This document shows positions 1-5,159 of a DNA stretch of 5,212 bases, in pieces. Both the position numbers and the translations under genes were made by a program. Each line of letters begins with the position of its first letter. Position 1 is the first letter of the stretch. Origin of the DNA: an uncultured Selenomonadales bacterium (GTDB taxonomy: Bacteria > Bacillota_C > Negativicutes > Selenomonadales > Selenomonadaceae); the NCBI GenBank assembly GCA_947302675.1, contig CAMYWI010000126.1, positions 1 through 5,212 of the forward strand, read 5' to 3'. A model generated the notes under the pieces. It had not been told where the DNA came from. It did not search any database and worked only from the letters and a program-made list of their open reading frames with translations.

Positions 1-28
1 CCTGTCGGGGATTTCTTAATTAACTGCC

Positions 29-391
29 TCATTCGTAGTAATTCTGGCTAACGTAATCATCAATGTTATACTCGATATAAAAGCCGTTCGCATCTGCAAC
101 GGCGAACATTCCCGTGTGTCCTTGAGAATTTTTAAAATGCTCTATAAGTCTGCGTTGCCGATCTTCCCAAAAAGAATAATCCACGTAAATAATTTCACTG
201 CCACGAACGGCTTTCACTCGGCAACTGTAATCCATATAATCCCGACGCTCAATACGAATAGTCTCAGTCATGAGATAGGCTTTCCAACCGCCGTTCCATT
301 CGCCGACATGATAATCATATGCCTCGACCTGCGCGGCTTGCCCGATAATCATCGCGAACGCGAGCAACGCCACTGCCAAAAACTTCTTCAT
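29..391 (-). CDS. small secreted protein, second gene of a tandem paralogous pair
   Basis: I do not recognise a named family. The 120-residue precursor begins MKKFLAVALLAFAMIIGQ and has a textbook signal peptide: two lysines, a hydrophobic core, and a likely signal peptidase I cut after residue 24 (QVEA|YDYHVG). The mature part of about 96 residues is rich in Tyr, Asp and charged residues, has one Cys, and has no membrane segment or lipobox, so it is probably exported and soluble. I chose the ATG at 391 rather than the in-frame one at 418 because GGAGGTGA lies just upstream of 391 and the signal peptide starts there. Its upstream neighbour (415-798) is a paralogue 23 nt away. The shared pattern is DYxVG...G...Y.M.ET near the mature N-terminus, and the two genes are probably cotranscribed. 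Function is unknown; a cell-surface or secreted role is inferred from the signal peptide only. Confidence 0.8.
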   Translation of the reverse strand: MKKFLAVALLAFAMIIGQAAQVEAYDYHVGEWNGGWKAYLMTETIRIERRDYMDYSCRVKAVRGSEIIYVDYSFWEDRQRRLIEHFKNSQGHTGMFAVADANGFYIEYNIDDYVSQNYYE

Positions 392-396
392 GCAAG

Positions 397-404
397 TCAC
401 CTCC
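397..404 (-). promoter_or_regulatory. ribosome binding site of the second secreted-protein gene
   Basis: On the minus strand GGAGGTGA ends 5 nt before the ATG at 391. This strong Shine-Dalgarno match fixes the start at the signal-peptide Met and excludes the longer in-frame start at 418. It lies in the 23-nt gap between the paired genes. Confidence 0.75.
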
Positions 405-414
405 GCTGTACACT

Positions 415-798
415 TCAAGGATTATCAACGGTGTAGCCGTAGATACTCATCTTAAGACAATGGTTCTTGACTTTGTCGGCAATGGGGCTTGAATCTGTCG
501 AACGCCACGACGCCGGCGCGGGATCTTTCTGCGTCGAAAACATCCAGCCACCATTACCCGGGCGGATGTGATAAATCCTGTAGCCGAGCACCCGATTGCC
601 TTCCATGACTTTAACGTAGCATTTCATGTGATCCGGCGACATTCGGGTGCCCTTGATAAGTTCCCAAGTTTCGGACATGAAATAGCCCGCCGTTCCGTCC
701 GAGTACGTACCGACGTAATAATCCTGCGCGTGAACCTGCGCGGCTTGCCCGATAATCAAGCCGAGTGCCAGCATTGCCGCAACTAAAATTTTCCTCAT
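415..798 (-). CDS. small secreted protein, first gene of a tandem paralogous pair
   Basis: I do not recognise a named family. The 127-residue precursor begins MRKILVAAMLALGLIIGQ, with a signal peptide probably cut after residue 24 (QVHA|QDYYVG). The mature domain of about 103 residues carries two Cys (in KCYVKV and NHCLKM), which could form a disulfide after export. A longer frame opens at 846, but a strong GGAGG sits 8 nt before the ATG at 798 and the signal peptide starts there, so I use 798. Residues IIGQAAQV are identical in the neighbour at 29-391, and the DNA over part of the signal peptide is identical for 25 nt (327-351 and 734-758). The first ~60 mature residues align and the C-terminal halves do not. 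Expression is probably driven from 849-881, where a run of 11 G separates the -35 and -10 boxes. Confidence 0.8.
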   Translation of the reverse strand: MRKILVAAMLALGLIIGQAAQVHAQDYYVGTYSDGTAGYFMSETWELIKGTRMSPDHMKCYVKVMEGNRVLGYRIYHIRPGNGGWMFSTQKDPAPASWRSTDSSPIADKVKNHCLKMSIYGYTVDNP

Positions 799-806
799 GA
801 GTTTAA

Positions 807-811
807 CCTCC
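807..811 (-). promoter_or_regulatory. ribosome binding site of the first secreted-protein gene
   Basis: GGAGG on the minus strand, 8 nt before the ATG at 798. It decides the start against the upstream in-frame ATG at 846, which has no comparable site and would put 16 non-signal residues ahead of the signal peptide. Confidence 0.75.
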
Positions 812-848
812 AATCGCTTGTTCAAAAAATTACAAAAACTTCCCATTC

Positions 849-881
849 AGTATACCCCCCCCCCCAAGCCGCCTTTGTCAA
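849..881 (-). promoter_or_regulatory. putative promoter of the secreted-protein pair, G-tract spacer
   Basis: Reading the minus strand, a perfect -35 box TTGACA (881-876) and a near-perfect -10 box TATACT (854-849) lie upstream of the gene at 415-798. The spacer is 21 nt, longer than the usual 16-18 nt for a sigma-70/sigma-A promoter, and 11 of those bases are consecutive G. With 7 or 8 G the spacer would be 17-18 nt. Spacer homopolymers of this kind are known to give phase variation by slipped-strand mispairing in Neisseria porA and opc. That this promoter switches is an inference; the boxes and tract are seen directly. Confidence 0.55.
855..865. repeat. homopolymer of 11 C (11 G on the minus strand)
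   Basis: An uninterrupted C11 run in an otherwise AT-rich intergenic region, placed exactly between promoter-like hexamers on the minus strand. Long G:C runs are rare by chance and tend to change length during replication. The true length may also vary among reads or be affected by sequencing error. Confidence 0.95.
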
Positions 882-916
882 GAGACTGCAAAAAAATTTT
901 TAGGGCTTGTCAAGAC

Positions 917-945
917 TTGTAATAAAAAATTTTTCGTGATATTAT
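917..945 (+). promoter_or_regulatory. promoter of the 6S-like RNA
   Basis: The -35 box TTGTAA (917-922) and -10 box TATTAT (940-945) are separated by exactly 17 nt. TG at 937-938 gives an extended -10 motif. The predicted start is near 952, just ahead of the 5' strand of the RNA's closing stem. It points away from the secreted-protein promoter at 849-881, so the two transcription units diverge from a shared AT-rich region of about 100 bp. Confidence 0.65.
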
Positions 946-951
946 CTGCGC

Positions 952-1142
952 GAAGGAGGATCATTCTGGGATGTGCGAAGACTCGAATAATGTCTAACCT
1001 ACATTAAATTTAGGGAACTCGAATTGATTTCGGAAGATGGAGAATTGTCGCAAGATAAGTAACAGAGACCGAGCTTAGGGAACCCACCTGCGAGTAAGCA
1101 GGTTTAGACATTTGGAGGAAACGGCATGTTGGAACCCTTTTT
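952..1142 (+). ncRNA. ssrS: 6S RNA (candidate)
   Basis: 6S RNA binds the housekeeping RNA polymerase holoenzyme by imitating an open promoter and tunes transcription with growth phase. What I see: no ORF, a strong promoter, a length near 190 nt as expected for 6S, and a long irregular rod. The outer stem pairs TTCTGGGATGT (964-974) with GGCATGTTGGAA (1123-1134) through several G-U pairs. These segments resemble the family's 5' TCTCTGAGATGTTCG and 3' GGCATCTCGGAGA ends in E. coli. Inner closing-stem pairing is 989-1000 with 1100-1112. An apical stem pairs AACTCG (1016-1021) with CGAGCTT (1070-1076), leaving a large central bubble (about 1001-1015 and 1077-1099). A small hairpin, ACCTGC/GCAGGT (1086-1103), on the 3' side of the bubble competes with the closing stem. 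The RNA ends at CCC plus five T. The ends are approximate, and another structured RNA is possible. Confidence 0.7.
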
Positions 1143-1143
1143 C

Positions 1144-1180
1144 AGAAGAGATTGCTGATTAATAATCGGCAGTCTCTTCT
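1144..1180 (+). terminator. 16-bp hairpin after the 6S-like RNA
   Basis: Positions 1144-1159 pair with 1165-1180 over 16 bp, including two G-U pairs, around a TAATA loop. The 3' arm is pyrimidine-rich (TCTCTTCT), but only a weak T stretch (TGCATTT) follows. A T5 run precedes the hairpin at 1138-1142. I read it as a terminator or as a 3' processing barrier between the RNA and yaaR. On the minus strand no T run follows, so plus orientation fits better. Confidence 0.6.
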
Positions 1181-1227
1181 TGCATTTAGCGTCGAAATTT
1201 TATAAACTGGCGGCGAGGTGAAAAGAA

Positions 1228-1686
1228 ATGGCAGTGAAAATCGGCAGGGCAGGAGCACCCGCGTCGCCGTTTGAACTCTTGCGCGGCACGAGCGACCACT
1301 CTTTGGACAGGGAATTGAGTTTCGAGACGGAGCTTTTGGAACAGCAGCAGGGTAGCGGCGTTTCGCATGAAGAAATGGAGGCAATGCTCAAAAAGATTGA
1401 CGAGCAAGCGTCGCGGCTGACGAAGACGCCAACATATGACGAACTCAAGCAATATCGGACAATGATAAAAGATTTTATTGGGACGGCGGTCGCCAACATG
1501 TATGAAGTGCACACGTCGGCGGGCTGGGACAGAATGGGGCGGCAACGCGCGTATACAACCGTTCGCAAAATCGATTTAAAGCTTGAGGAAATGGCGGAAA
1601 AAATTCGGCTGGGGCAAGCGGACAAGCTCGACGTAATCGCGTCGCACGATGCAATTCGTGGAATGCTCGTGGATCTTTTCATGTAA
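1228..1686 (+). CDS. yaaR: YaaR family protein (DUF327)
   Basis: A 152-residue cytosolic protein with no signal peptide. Family features are the overall length (B. subtilis YaaR is about 146), the helical charged middle, and the conserved-looking segment YDELKQYRTMIKDFIG (about residues 70-85). This is followed by an aromatic Gly-Trp-Asp stretch and a C-terminal helix pair ending in LVDLFM. The start is set by GAGGTG at 1215-1220, 7 nt before ATG. The family has no established biochemical function. Its usual place is directly upstream of holB in Bacillota, as here, although here 215 bp of repeats separates the two genes. The usual upstream partners tmk and yaaQ are not in the window; a 6S-like RNA lies there instead. 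Confidence 0.88.
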   Translation: MAVKIGRAGAPASPFELLRGTSDHSLDRELSFETELLEQQQGSGVSHEEMEAMLKKIDEQASRLTKTPTYDELKQYRTMIKDFIGTAVANMYEVHTSAGWDRMGRQRAYTTVRKIDLKLEEMAEKIRLGQADKLDVIASHDAIRGMLVDLFM

Positions 1687-1705
1687 GGGTTTTTCTTACT
1701 TTTTT
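1683..1705 (+). terminator. weak intrinsic terminator at the end of yaaR (candidate)
   Basis: GTAAG (1683-1687) can pair with CTTAC (1695-1699) around a 7-nt loop, followed by six T (1700-1705). The stem is only 5 bp with two G-C pairs and overlaps the yaaR stop codon, so it would be inefficient. Read-through into holB remains possible. Confidence 0.3.
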
Positions 1706-1706
1706 G

Positions 1707-1771
1707 ACAGTTGAACATACTTTCTTTGCAGATTAACATACTTTTCTTTGCAGATTAACATACTTTTCTTT
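1707..1771. repeat. three tandem copies of a 21-22 bp unit
   Basis: The units are 1707-1727 (21 nt, degenerate, one T fewer), 1728-1749 and 1750-1771 (22 nt each, identical). Each has the core AACATACTTT(T)CTTT. The last unit merges into the left arm of the palindromic element starting at 1759, so the array looks like local amplification of the element's left end. There are no spacers between units, so it is not a CRISPR array. Confidence 0.85.
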
Positions 1772-1893
1772 GCTACGCCCAAAGAAAAGTATGCAAAAGA
1801 AAGGGCGTTTCAACGCCGCTTGAACATCCTGTTCAAACGCGGCGCGGTCGCCCATCCTTGGGCGACCGGGTTGCGACGACCCGCTATTTTTCG
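1759..1893 (+). repeat. palindrome-rich intergenic element, copy E1
   Basis: An element of about 135 bp built from successive hairpins. H1 is a perfect 14-bp stem (1759-1772 with 1780-1793) and a 7-nt loop CTACGCC. H3 pairs GCCGC and TTGAAC (1815-1825) with GTTCAA and GCGGC (1831-1836, 1839-1843) around loop ATCCT. H4 is a perfect 10-bp stem (1845-1854 with 1859-1868) and loop TCCT. H5 is CGGGT/ACCCG (1867-1871, 1879-1883). The same architecture recurs in reverse orientation after trmN6 (E2-E4). Outer parts are nearly identical, and the H3 and upper H4 stems differ in sequence but still pair. It occupies most of the yaaR-holB gap and ends 8 nt before the holB start. It resembles REP/BIME or MITE-type repeats in style; I cannot assign a known family. 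Confidence 0.88.
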
Positions 1894-1898
1894 GTGGA
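1893..1898 (+). promoter_or_regulatory. weak, closely spaced ribosome binding site of holB
   Basis: GGTGGA lies only 3 nt before the ATG at 1902 and is the sole purine-rich candidate. The rest of the upstream region is the hairpin element E1. The match and spacing are both poor, so initiation of this essential gene may be weak or influenced by the element's folding. Confidence 0.4.
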
Positions 1899-1901
1899 TA
1901 T

Positions 1902-2906
1902 ATGGAAAATTATAAGTTGAGTTGGAAAAATTTAATCGGGCACGAGACGACGGCGGCTTATCTCAAAAAAAGTATCGTTGAAGAAAAATTTCCGCACGCC
2001 GTGATTTTTTCGGGCGAAGAAGGCATTGGCAAGAGATTGGCGGCTGAAATTTGCGCGGCAACTCTACTGTGCGAGAATCAAGTTAACGGTGAACCGTGCG
2101 GCGTCTGTGAAAATTGCCGATTAGTCGCGGCGCGAACTCACCCAGATTTCTACGTCGTGGAGGCTGAGGAAACCAAGACGACGCGGATTATTAAAATCGG
2201 GCAGGTACGCGACTTGCAGAGCGAGGCGGCGTTGCGCCCGATAAATTCTGCGCGGCGCGTAATGATAATCGACGGCGCGGAACTCATGAACAACGCGGCG
2301 GCAAATTGTCTGCTGAAAACAATCGAGGAGCCGCCGAGCCAAACGATTTTTATCCTGCTGACGGCAAGCCGCTCAAGCTTGCTGATGACAATTCGTTCGC
2401 GTTGCAGGATTATAAACTTCGACAAACTCAAGGCGACGGCAATCCGCGACTTTTTAATCGCGCGAGGCGTTGAAGAGGCGGAGGCGGAAAATTTATCCGT
2501 GATATCGGACGGAAGTTTAGGACGCGCGTTGAAGTTAAAGGAATCGGGCGGCGCACAACTTCGCGAAAAGGCACTTGTCATTCTCGAAAAACTTTCCAGC
2601 AAAAATTTCACGACGGAGGATATTTTCAAGTTCGGCGCGGAAGTATCGGAGTGGTCGCGAGAAAATTTCGCAGACTTTTTAAATCACGTCCAAAAAATTT
2701 TGCGCGACATAAATTTTGCGGAGTTCATGGAGTTGCGCAATCCCGACCTCGCGCCGCGCTTAACCAAAATAAAAACCCCCGAACGAAAAATTTTGCTGAT
2801 GATAGAGACGGGCGCACAATTTCACAGGCGATTAAAATCGAACGCGAATTTGCGCTTGCTCGGCGAGGCTTACCTTTTCAAAATAAAAAAGATACTGGGA
2901 GCGTAA
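1902..2906 (+). CDS. holB: DNA polymerase III subunit delta' (clamp loader)
   Basis: The delta' subunit is the stator of the clamp-loader complex (tau/gamma, delta, delta') that opens the beta sliding clamp at primer-template junctions. The 334-residue protein fits the family. It opens with SWKNLIGHE, as typical, then a P-loop-like GEEGIGKR (38-45). A four-Cys zinc module follows: C57, C66, C69 and C72, in the pattern C-x8-C-x2-C-x2-C. The Walker B region is VMIIDGAELM (120-129), with the altered acidic motif usual for delta', which does not hydrolyse ATP. The SRC motif (166-168), which supplies the arginine finger to a neighbouring subunit, follows the sensor-1 region LLTASRSSLL. The C-terminal collar domain is less conserved. 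It leads an operon: ricT starts 3 nt after its stop. Confidence 0.95.
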   Translation: MENYKLSWKNLIGHETTAAYLKKSIVEEKFPHAVIFSGEEGIGKRLAAEICAATLLCENQVNGEPCGVCENCRLVAARTHPDFYVVEAEETKTTRIIKIGQVRDLQSEAALRPINSARRVMIIDGAELMNNAAANCLLKTIEEPPSQTIFILLTASRSSLLMTIRSRCRIINFDKLKATAIRDFLIARGVEEAEAENLSVISDGSLGRALKLKESGGAQLREKALVILEKLSSKNFTTEDIFKFGAEVSEWSRENFADFLNHVQKILRDINFAEFMELRNPDLAPRLTKIKTPERKILLMIETGAQFHRRLKSNANLRLLGEAYLFKIKKILGA

Positions 2907-2909
2907 TTA

Positions 2910-3977
2910 GTGCAAATAATAGGAGTTAGAGTAAAAAAGGCGGGCAGAATTTTATTCTTCGAGCCGAACGAGGAAGAAATCGTTAAAGGCGACGCGGTAA
3001 TCGTGGAGACGTCGCGGGGCTTGGAGTTCGGCAAAGTGGTTGTCGCGGCGCGTGAACTGCTCGCCGATGAAAAAATCGAGACGGAACCCGACGTGCCGCT
3101 TAGAAAAATTTACCGCAAGGCAACCGCCGAAGATTTTATACAGCTTGAAGACAATCGACGCGGCGAACAGCTCGCGTTTGAAGTTTGTCGACAGAAAATC
3201 GAGGAACGCCAGTTGCCGATGAAACTAATCAACGTCGAGTACACGTTCGACGTGAATAAGATAATATTTTTCTTCACGGCGGACGGGCGCGTCGACTTTA
3301 GGGAATTAGTTCGAGATTTGGCGTCGATATTCAGGACGCGGATTGAATTGCGACAAGTCGGAGTTCGCGACGAGGCAAAAGTTTTAGGCGGCATGGGCGG
3401 TTGCGGACGCCCGCTATGTTGCGCGTCGTTTTTGGGCGAGTTTATTCCAGTCTCAATTCGCATGGCAAAGGACCAGAACTTGTCGCTGAACCCGACGAAA
3501 ATTTCTGGCGTGTGCGGGCGACTCATGTGCTGTTTGAAGTACGAGAACGATTTTTATTGCGAGAATTGTCCAAAGCAAACTGTGACGCTTAAGCCCAAGC
3601 TTGGTAGCCGCGTAGTCGTGGCGGACGGCGAGGGCAAAGTTGTTGCAGTGAGTTTTTCGCGGCGCAATGCGACTATTCTCCTCGACACCAACAAAACGGT
3701 CGTGGCGAGTTGGGAAGATATTTTGCCGGTCAACGCGGAGGAGTTTGAATTCGTCGAAGGGTCAGCAAGTGTTGAGGAACCCGCGCAGATTGAGGAGGTC
3801 AAGCATACTGTCGAGCCGCCGTCTAAACCAGAACGTCGCCCGCGCAGAGTTGACGCTTTTAACAAACGCTACAACCGCAATGAAAATTCGGAGCGCGGCA
3901 GTCGCCCCGAACGTCCCACTAAACCGCGTGGAGATAAAAATCGTCGACAAGGTGGCAAACGAGGTTATAAAAAATGA
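2910..3977 (+). CDS. ricT: PSP1-domain Fe-S regulatory protein RicT (YaaT)
   Basis: In B. subtilis RicT joins RicA and RicF in the Y-complex, which carries [4Fe-4S] clusters and steers RNase Y-dependent mRNA maturation, with effects on sporulation, competence and biofilm. Here the core spans about residues 1-275, with the PSP1 C-terminal domain near 60-150. The Cys signatures follow: GGCGRPLCC (163-171), CGRLMCC (202-208) and CENC (217-220), eight Cys suited to cluster binding. Translation starts at GTG 2910, with GGGAG (2898-2902) 7 nt upstream and only 3 nt after holB. The protein is 355 residues, about 80 longer than B. subtilis YaaT (275). The extra tail is first acidic (277-299), then strongly basic and Arg/Lys/Asn/Gly-rich (307-355), so it is probably disordered and may bind RNA. 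No yabA gene follows. The stop overlaps the trmN6 start (ATGA). Confidence 0.93.
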   Translation: MQIIGVRVKKAGRILFFEPNEEEIVKGDAVIVETSRGLEFGKVVVAARELLADEKIETEPDVPLRKIYRKATAEDFIQLEDNRRGEQLAFEVCRQKIEERQLPMKLINVEYTFDVNKIIFFFTADGRVDFRELVRDLASIFRTRIELRQVGVRDEAKVLGGMGGCGRPLCCASFLGEFIPVSIRMAKDQNLSLNPTKISGVCGRLMCCLKYENDFYCENCPKQTVTLKPKLGSRVVVADGEGKVVAVSFSRRNATILLDTNKTVVASWEDILPVNAEEFEFVEGSASVEEPAQIEEVKHTVEPPSKPERRPRRVDAFNKRYNRNENSERGSRPERPTKPRGDKNRRQGGKRGYKK

Positions 3978-4711
3978 ACGTCACCTTGCGCGAAGGCGAG
4001 CGACTCGATGATTTAATGCGGTCGGGGCGCGTCATTATCCAGAGCGCGAACGAATTCTGCTTTTCAATGGACGCGGTGTTAATCGCGCACTTTCCTAACT
4101 TCAAAAAAAATGCTCGCGTCATAGATTTGGGCACGGGTACGGGCGTAATTCCGCTGTTAATCGCCGACGAAGTTAAAGAAATTTGCGCGGTTGAGTTGAA
4201 TTCGCGAGCGGCTGAACTTGCACGACGCAACGTCGAACTCAACGGCTTATCGGAAAAAATTTATGTCGTGGAAGGCGATTATCGCCAGCACCGAGAACTT
4301 TTCAAGGCGGAGAGTTTTGACTTGGCGATAGCGAACCCACCCTACACGCCGCTAAAAAATGGCGAAGCAAATAAAATTTCTGGGATAGCGCGGGCGCGGC
4401 ACGAGTTCACGGCGACGCTTGAAGACGTTGTAACGGCGGCGCGATATGTTTTGAAGTTTCACGGCGTGTTTTGCATGATTCATTTAGCGTCGAGGCTCTG
4501 TGAGATCGTTGACGCATTTCATCGTCACCAAATTGAAATGAAACGCCTACGCATGATTCAGCCGAAGGTCGGGCGCGACGCAAATTTGATAATGCTTGAG
4601 GCGGTCGTCGGGGCGAATGTTGGCAATTTGAAAATTTTGCCGCCGCTGATAGTTCATAACGACGACGGCTCCTACACCGACGAGATCTACAAAATTTATA
4701 ACGAAAAGTAG
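3974..4711 (+). CDS. trmN6: tRNA1(Val) (adenine(37)-N6)-methyltransferase TrmN6 (YabB family)
   Basis: An S-adenosylmethionine-dependent enzyme that, in the E. coli homologue YfiC/TrmN6, methylates N6 of adenine 37 in tRNA1(Val). The 245-residue length equals that of the E. coli protein. The Rossmann methyltransferase motifs are clear: motif I VIDLGTGTGVIPLL (49-62), acidic E74 closing strand 2 to bind SAM ribose, and the N6-adenine catalytic motif NPPY (121-124). An N-terminal DDLMRSGRVIIQ stretch is typical of the YabB group. It starts at ATG 3974, overlapping the ricT stop (ATGA), with GAGG at 3961-3964, so translation is probably coupled. The last 29 codons and stop (4622-4711) are the first unit of a 224-bp tandem repeat. 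The final codons and stop align with the inner edge of the palindromic element. Exact tRNA specificity in this organism is inferred. Confidence 0.92.
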   Translation: MNVTLREGERLDDLMRSGRVIIQSANEFCFSMDAVLIAHFPNFKKNARVIDLGTGTGVIPLLIADEVKEICAVELNSRAAELARRNVELNGLSEKIYVVEGDYRQHRELFKAESFDLAIANPPYTPLKNGEANKISGIARARHEFTATLEDVVTAARYVLKFHGVFCMIHLASRLCEIVDAFHRHQIEMKRLRMIQPKVGRDANLIMLEAVVGANVGNLKILPPLIVHNDDGSYTDEIYKIYNEK

Positions 4712-4834
4712 CGGTTAGTCGCAACCCGGTCGCACAGGACGTGCGACCGCCCGCGCTATTTTGCGTGATGCAAAATAAGCGGGTCGAACGCCCTTTCTTT
4801 GCATACTTTCTTTGGGCGTAGCAAAGAAAGTATG
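4702..4834 (-). repeat. palindrome-rich intergenic element, copy E2 (inverted)
   Basis: The reverse complement aligns with E1 (1759-1893) over its whole length. In plus coordinates, H4 is 4727-4735 with 4741-4749 (loop AGGAC). H3 is 4750-4754 and 4757-4764 with 4770-4777 and 4779-4783 (loop GTGAT). H1 is a perfect 13-bp stem, 4802-4814 with 4822-4834, around GGCGTAG. The outer edges match E1. H3 and upper H4 have different but still complementary arms. The homology reaches back across the trmN6 stop codon to about 4702. H4 and H3 lie just after the stop and could protect or end the mRNA, but no T run follows. Confidence 0.88.
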
Positions 4835-4845
4835 AAGACCACGCA

Positions 4846-4935
4846 GGCAACTTGAAGATTTTGCCGCCGCTGATAGTTCACAACGACGACGGCTCCTACA
4901 CCGACGAGATTTACAAAATTTATAACGAAAAGTAG
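4846..4935 (+). pseudogene. duplicated 3' fragment of trmN6 (copy 2)
   Basis: It encodes the last 29 residues of TrmN6 (GNLKILPP...IYNEK) plus TAG, with the same peptide as the intact gene but four synonymous changes. The frame stays open upstream only to a stop at 4819-4821, giving a short in-frame leader through the element arm, with no good start or ribosome site. I treat it as an untranslated remnant. Confidence 0.85.
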
Positions 4936-5058
4936 CGGTTAGTCGCAACCCGGTCGCACAGGACGTGCGACCGCCCGCGCTATTTTGCCGGATGCAAAAT
5001 AAGCGGGTCGAACGCCCTTTCTTTGCATACTTTCTTTGGGCGTAGCAAAGAAAGTATG
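4926..5058 (-). repeat. palindrome-rich intergenic element, copy E3 (inverted)
   Basis: The same as E2, shifted by 224 bp, except that the H3 loop reads CGGAT (ATCCG on the element strand) instead of GTGAT. All stem bases are conserved. Confidence 0.88.
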
Positions 5059-5069
5059 AAGACCACGCA

Positions 5070-5159
5070 GGCAACTTGAAGATTTTGCCGCCGCTGATAG
5101 TTCACAACGACGACGGCTCCTACACCGACGAGATTTACAAAATTTATAACGAAAAGTAG
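5070..5159 (+). pseudogene. duplicated 3' fragment of trmN6 (copy 3)
   Basis: Identical to the fragment at 4846-4935, including its four synonymous differences from the intact gene, and ends in TAG. No start codon or ribosome site of its own. Confidence 0.85.

Noticed and set aside
568..786. 72-residue plus-strand frame within the secreted-protein gene
   Set aside because: It is opposite a gene with a clear signal peptide and ribosome site, and has no start signal of its own.
885..913. Second minus-strand promoter starting from TTGACA at 913-908
   Set aside because: No -10-like hexamer at 16-19 nt; only A/T runs follow.
1180..1206. Promoter for yaaR (TTGCAT, TATAAA)
   Set aside because: The spacer is only 15 nt and the predicted start would fall near the ribosome site at 1215, so support is too weak.
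1200..1739. 179-residue minus-strand open frame opposite yaaR
   Set aside because: It is the antisense shadow of a convincing DUF327 gene, with Ser-rich composition typical of such shadows.
1704..1739. Promoter for holB using TTGACA at 1704-1709
   Set aside because: No acceptable -10 box exists 16-18 nt downstream; the region is the short tandem repeat.
1707..1771. Possible CRISPR array
   Set aside because: The 21-22 bp units abut with no spacers, and no cas genes are present.
1759..1893. Insertion sequence
   Set aside because: No transposase reading frame and no clear target duplication. It is at most a non-autonomous repeat.
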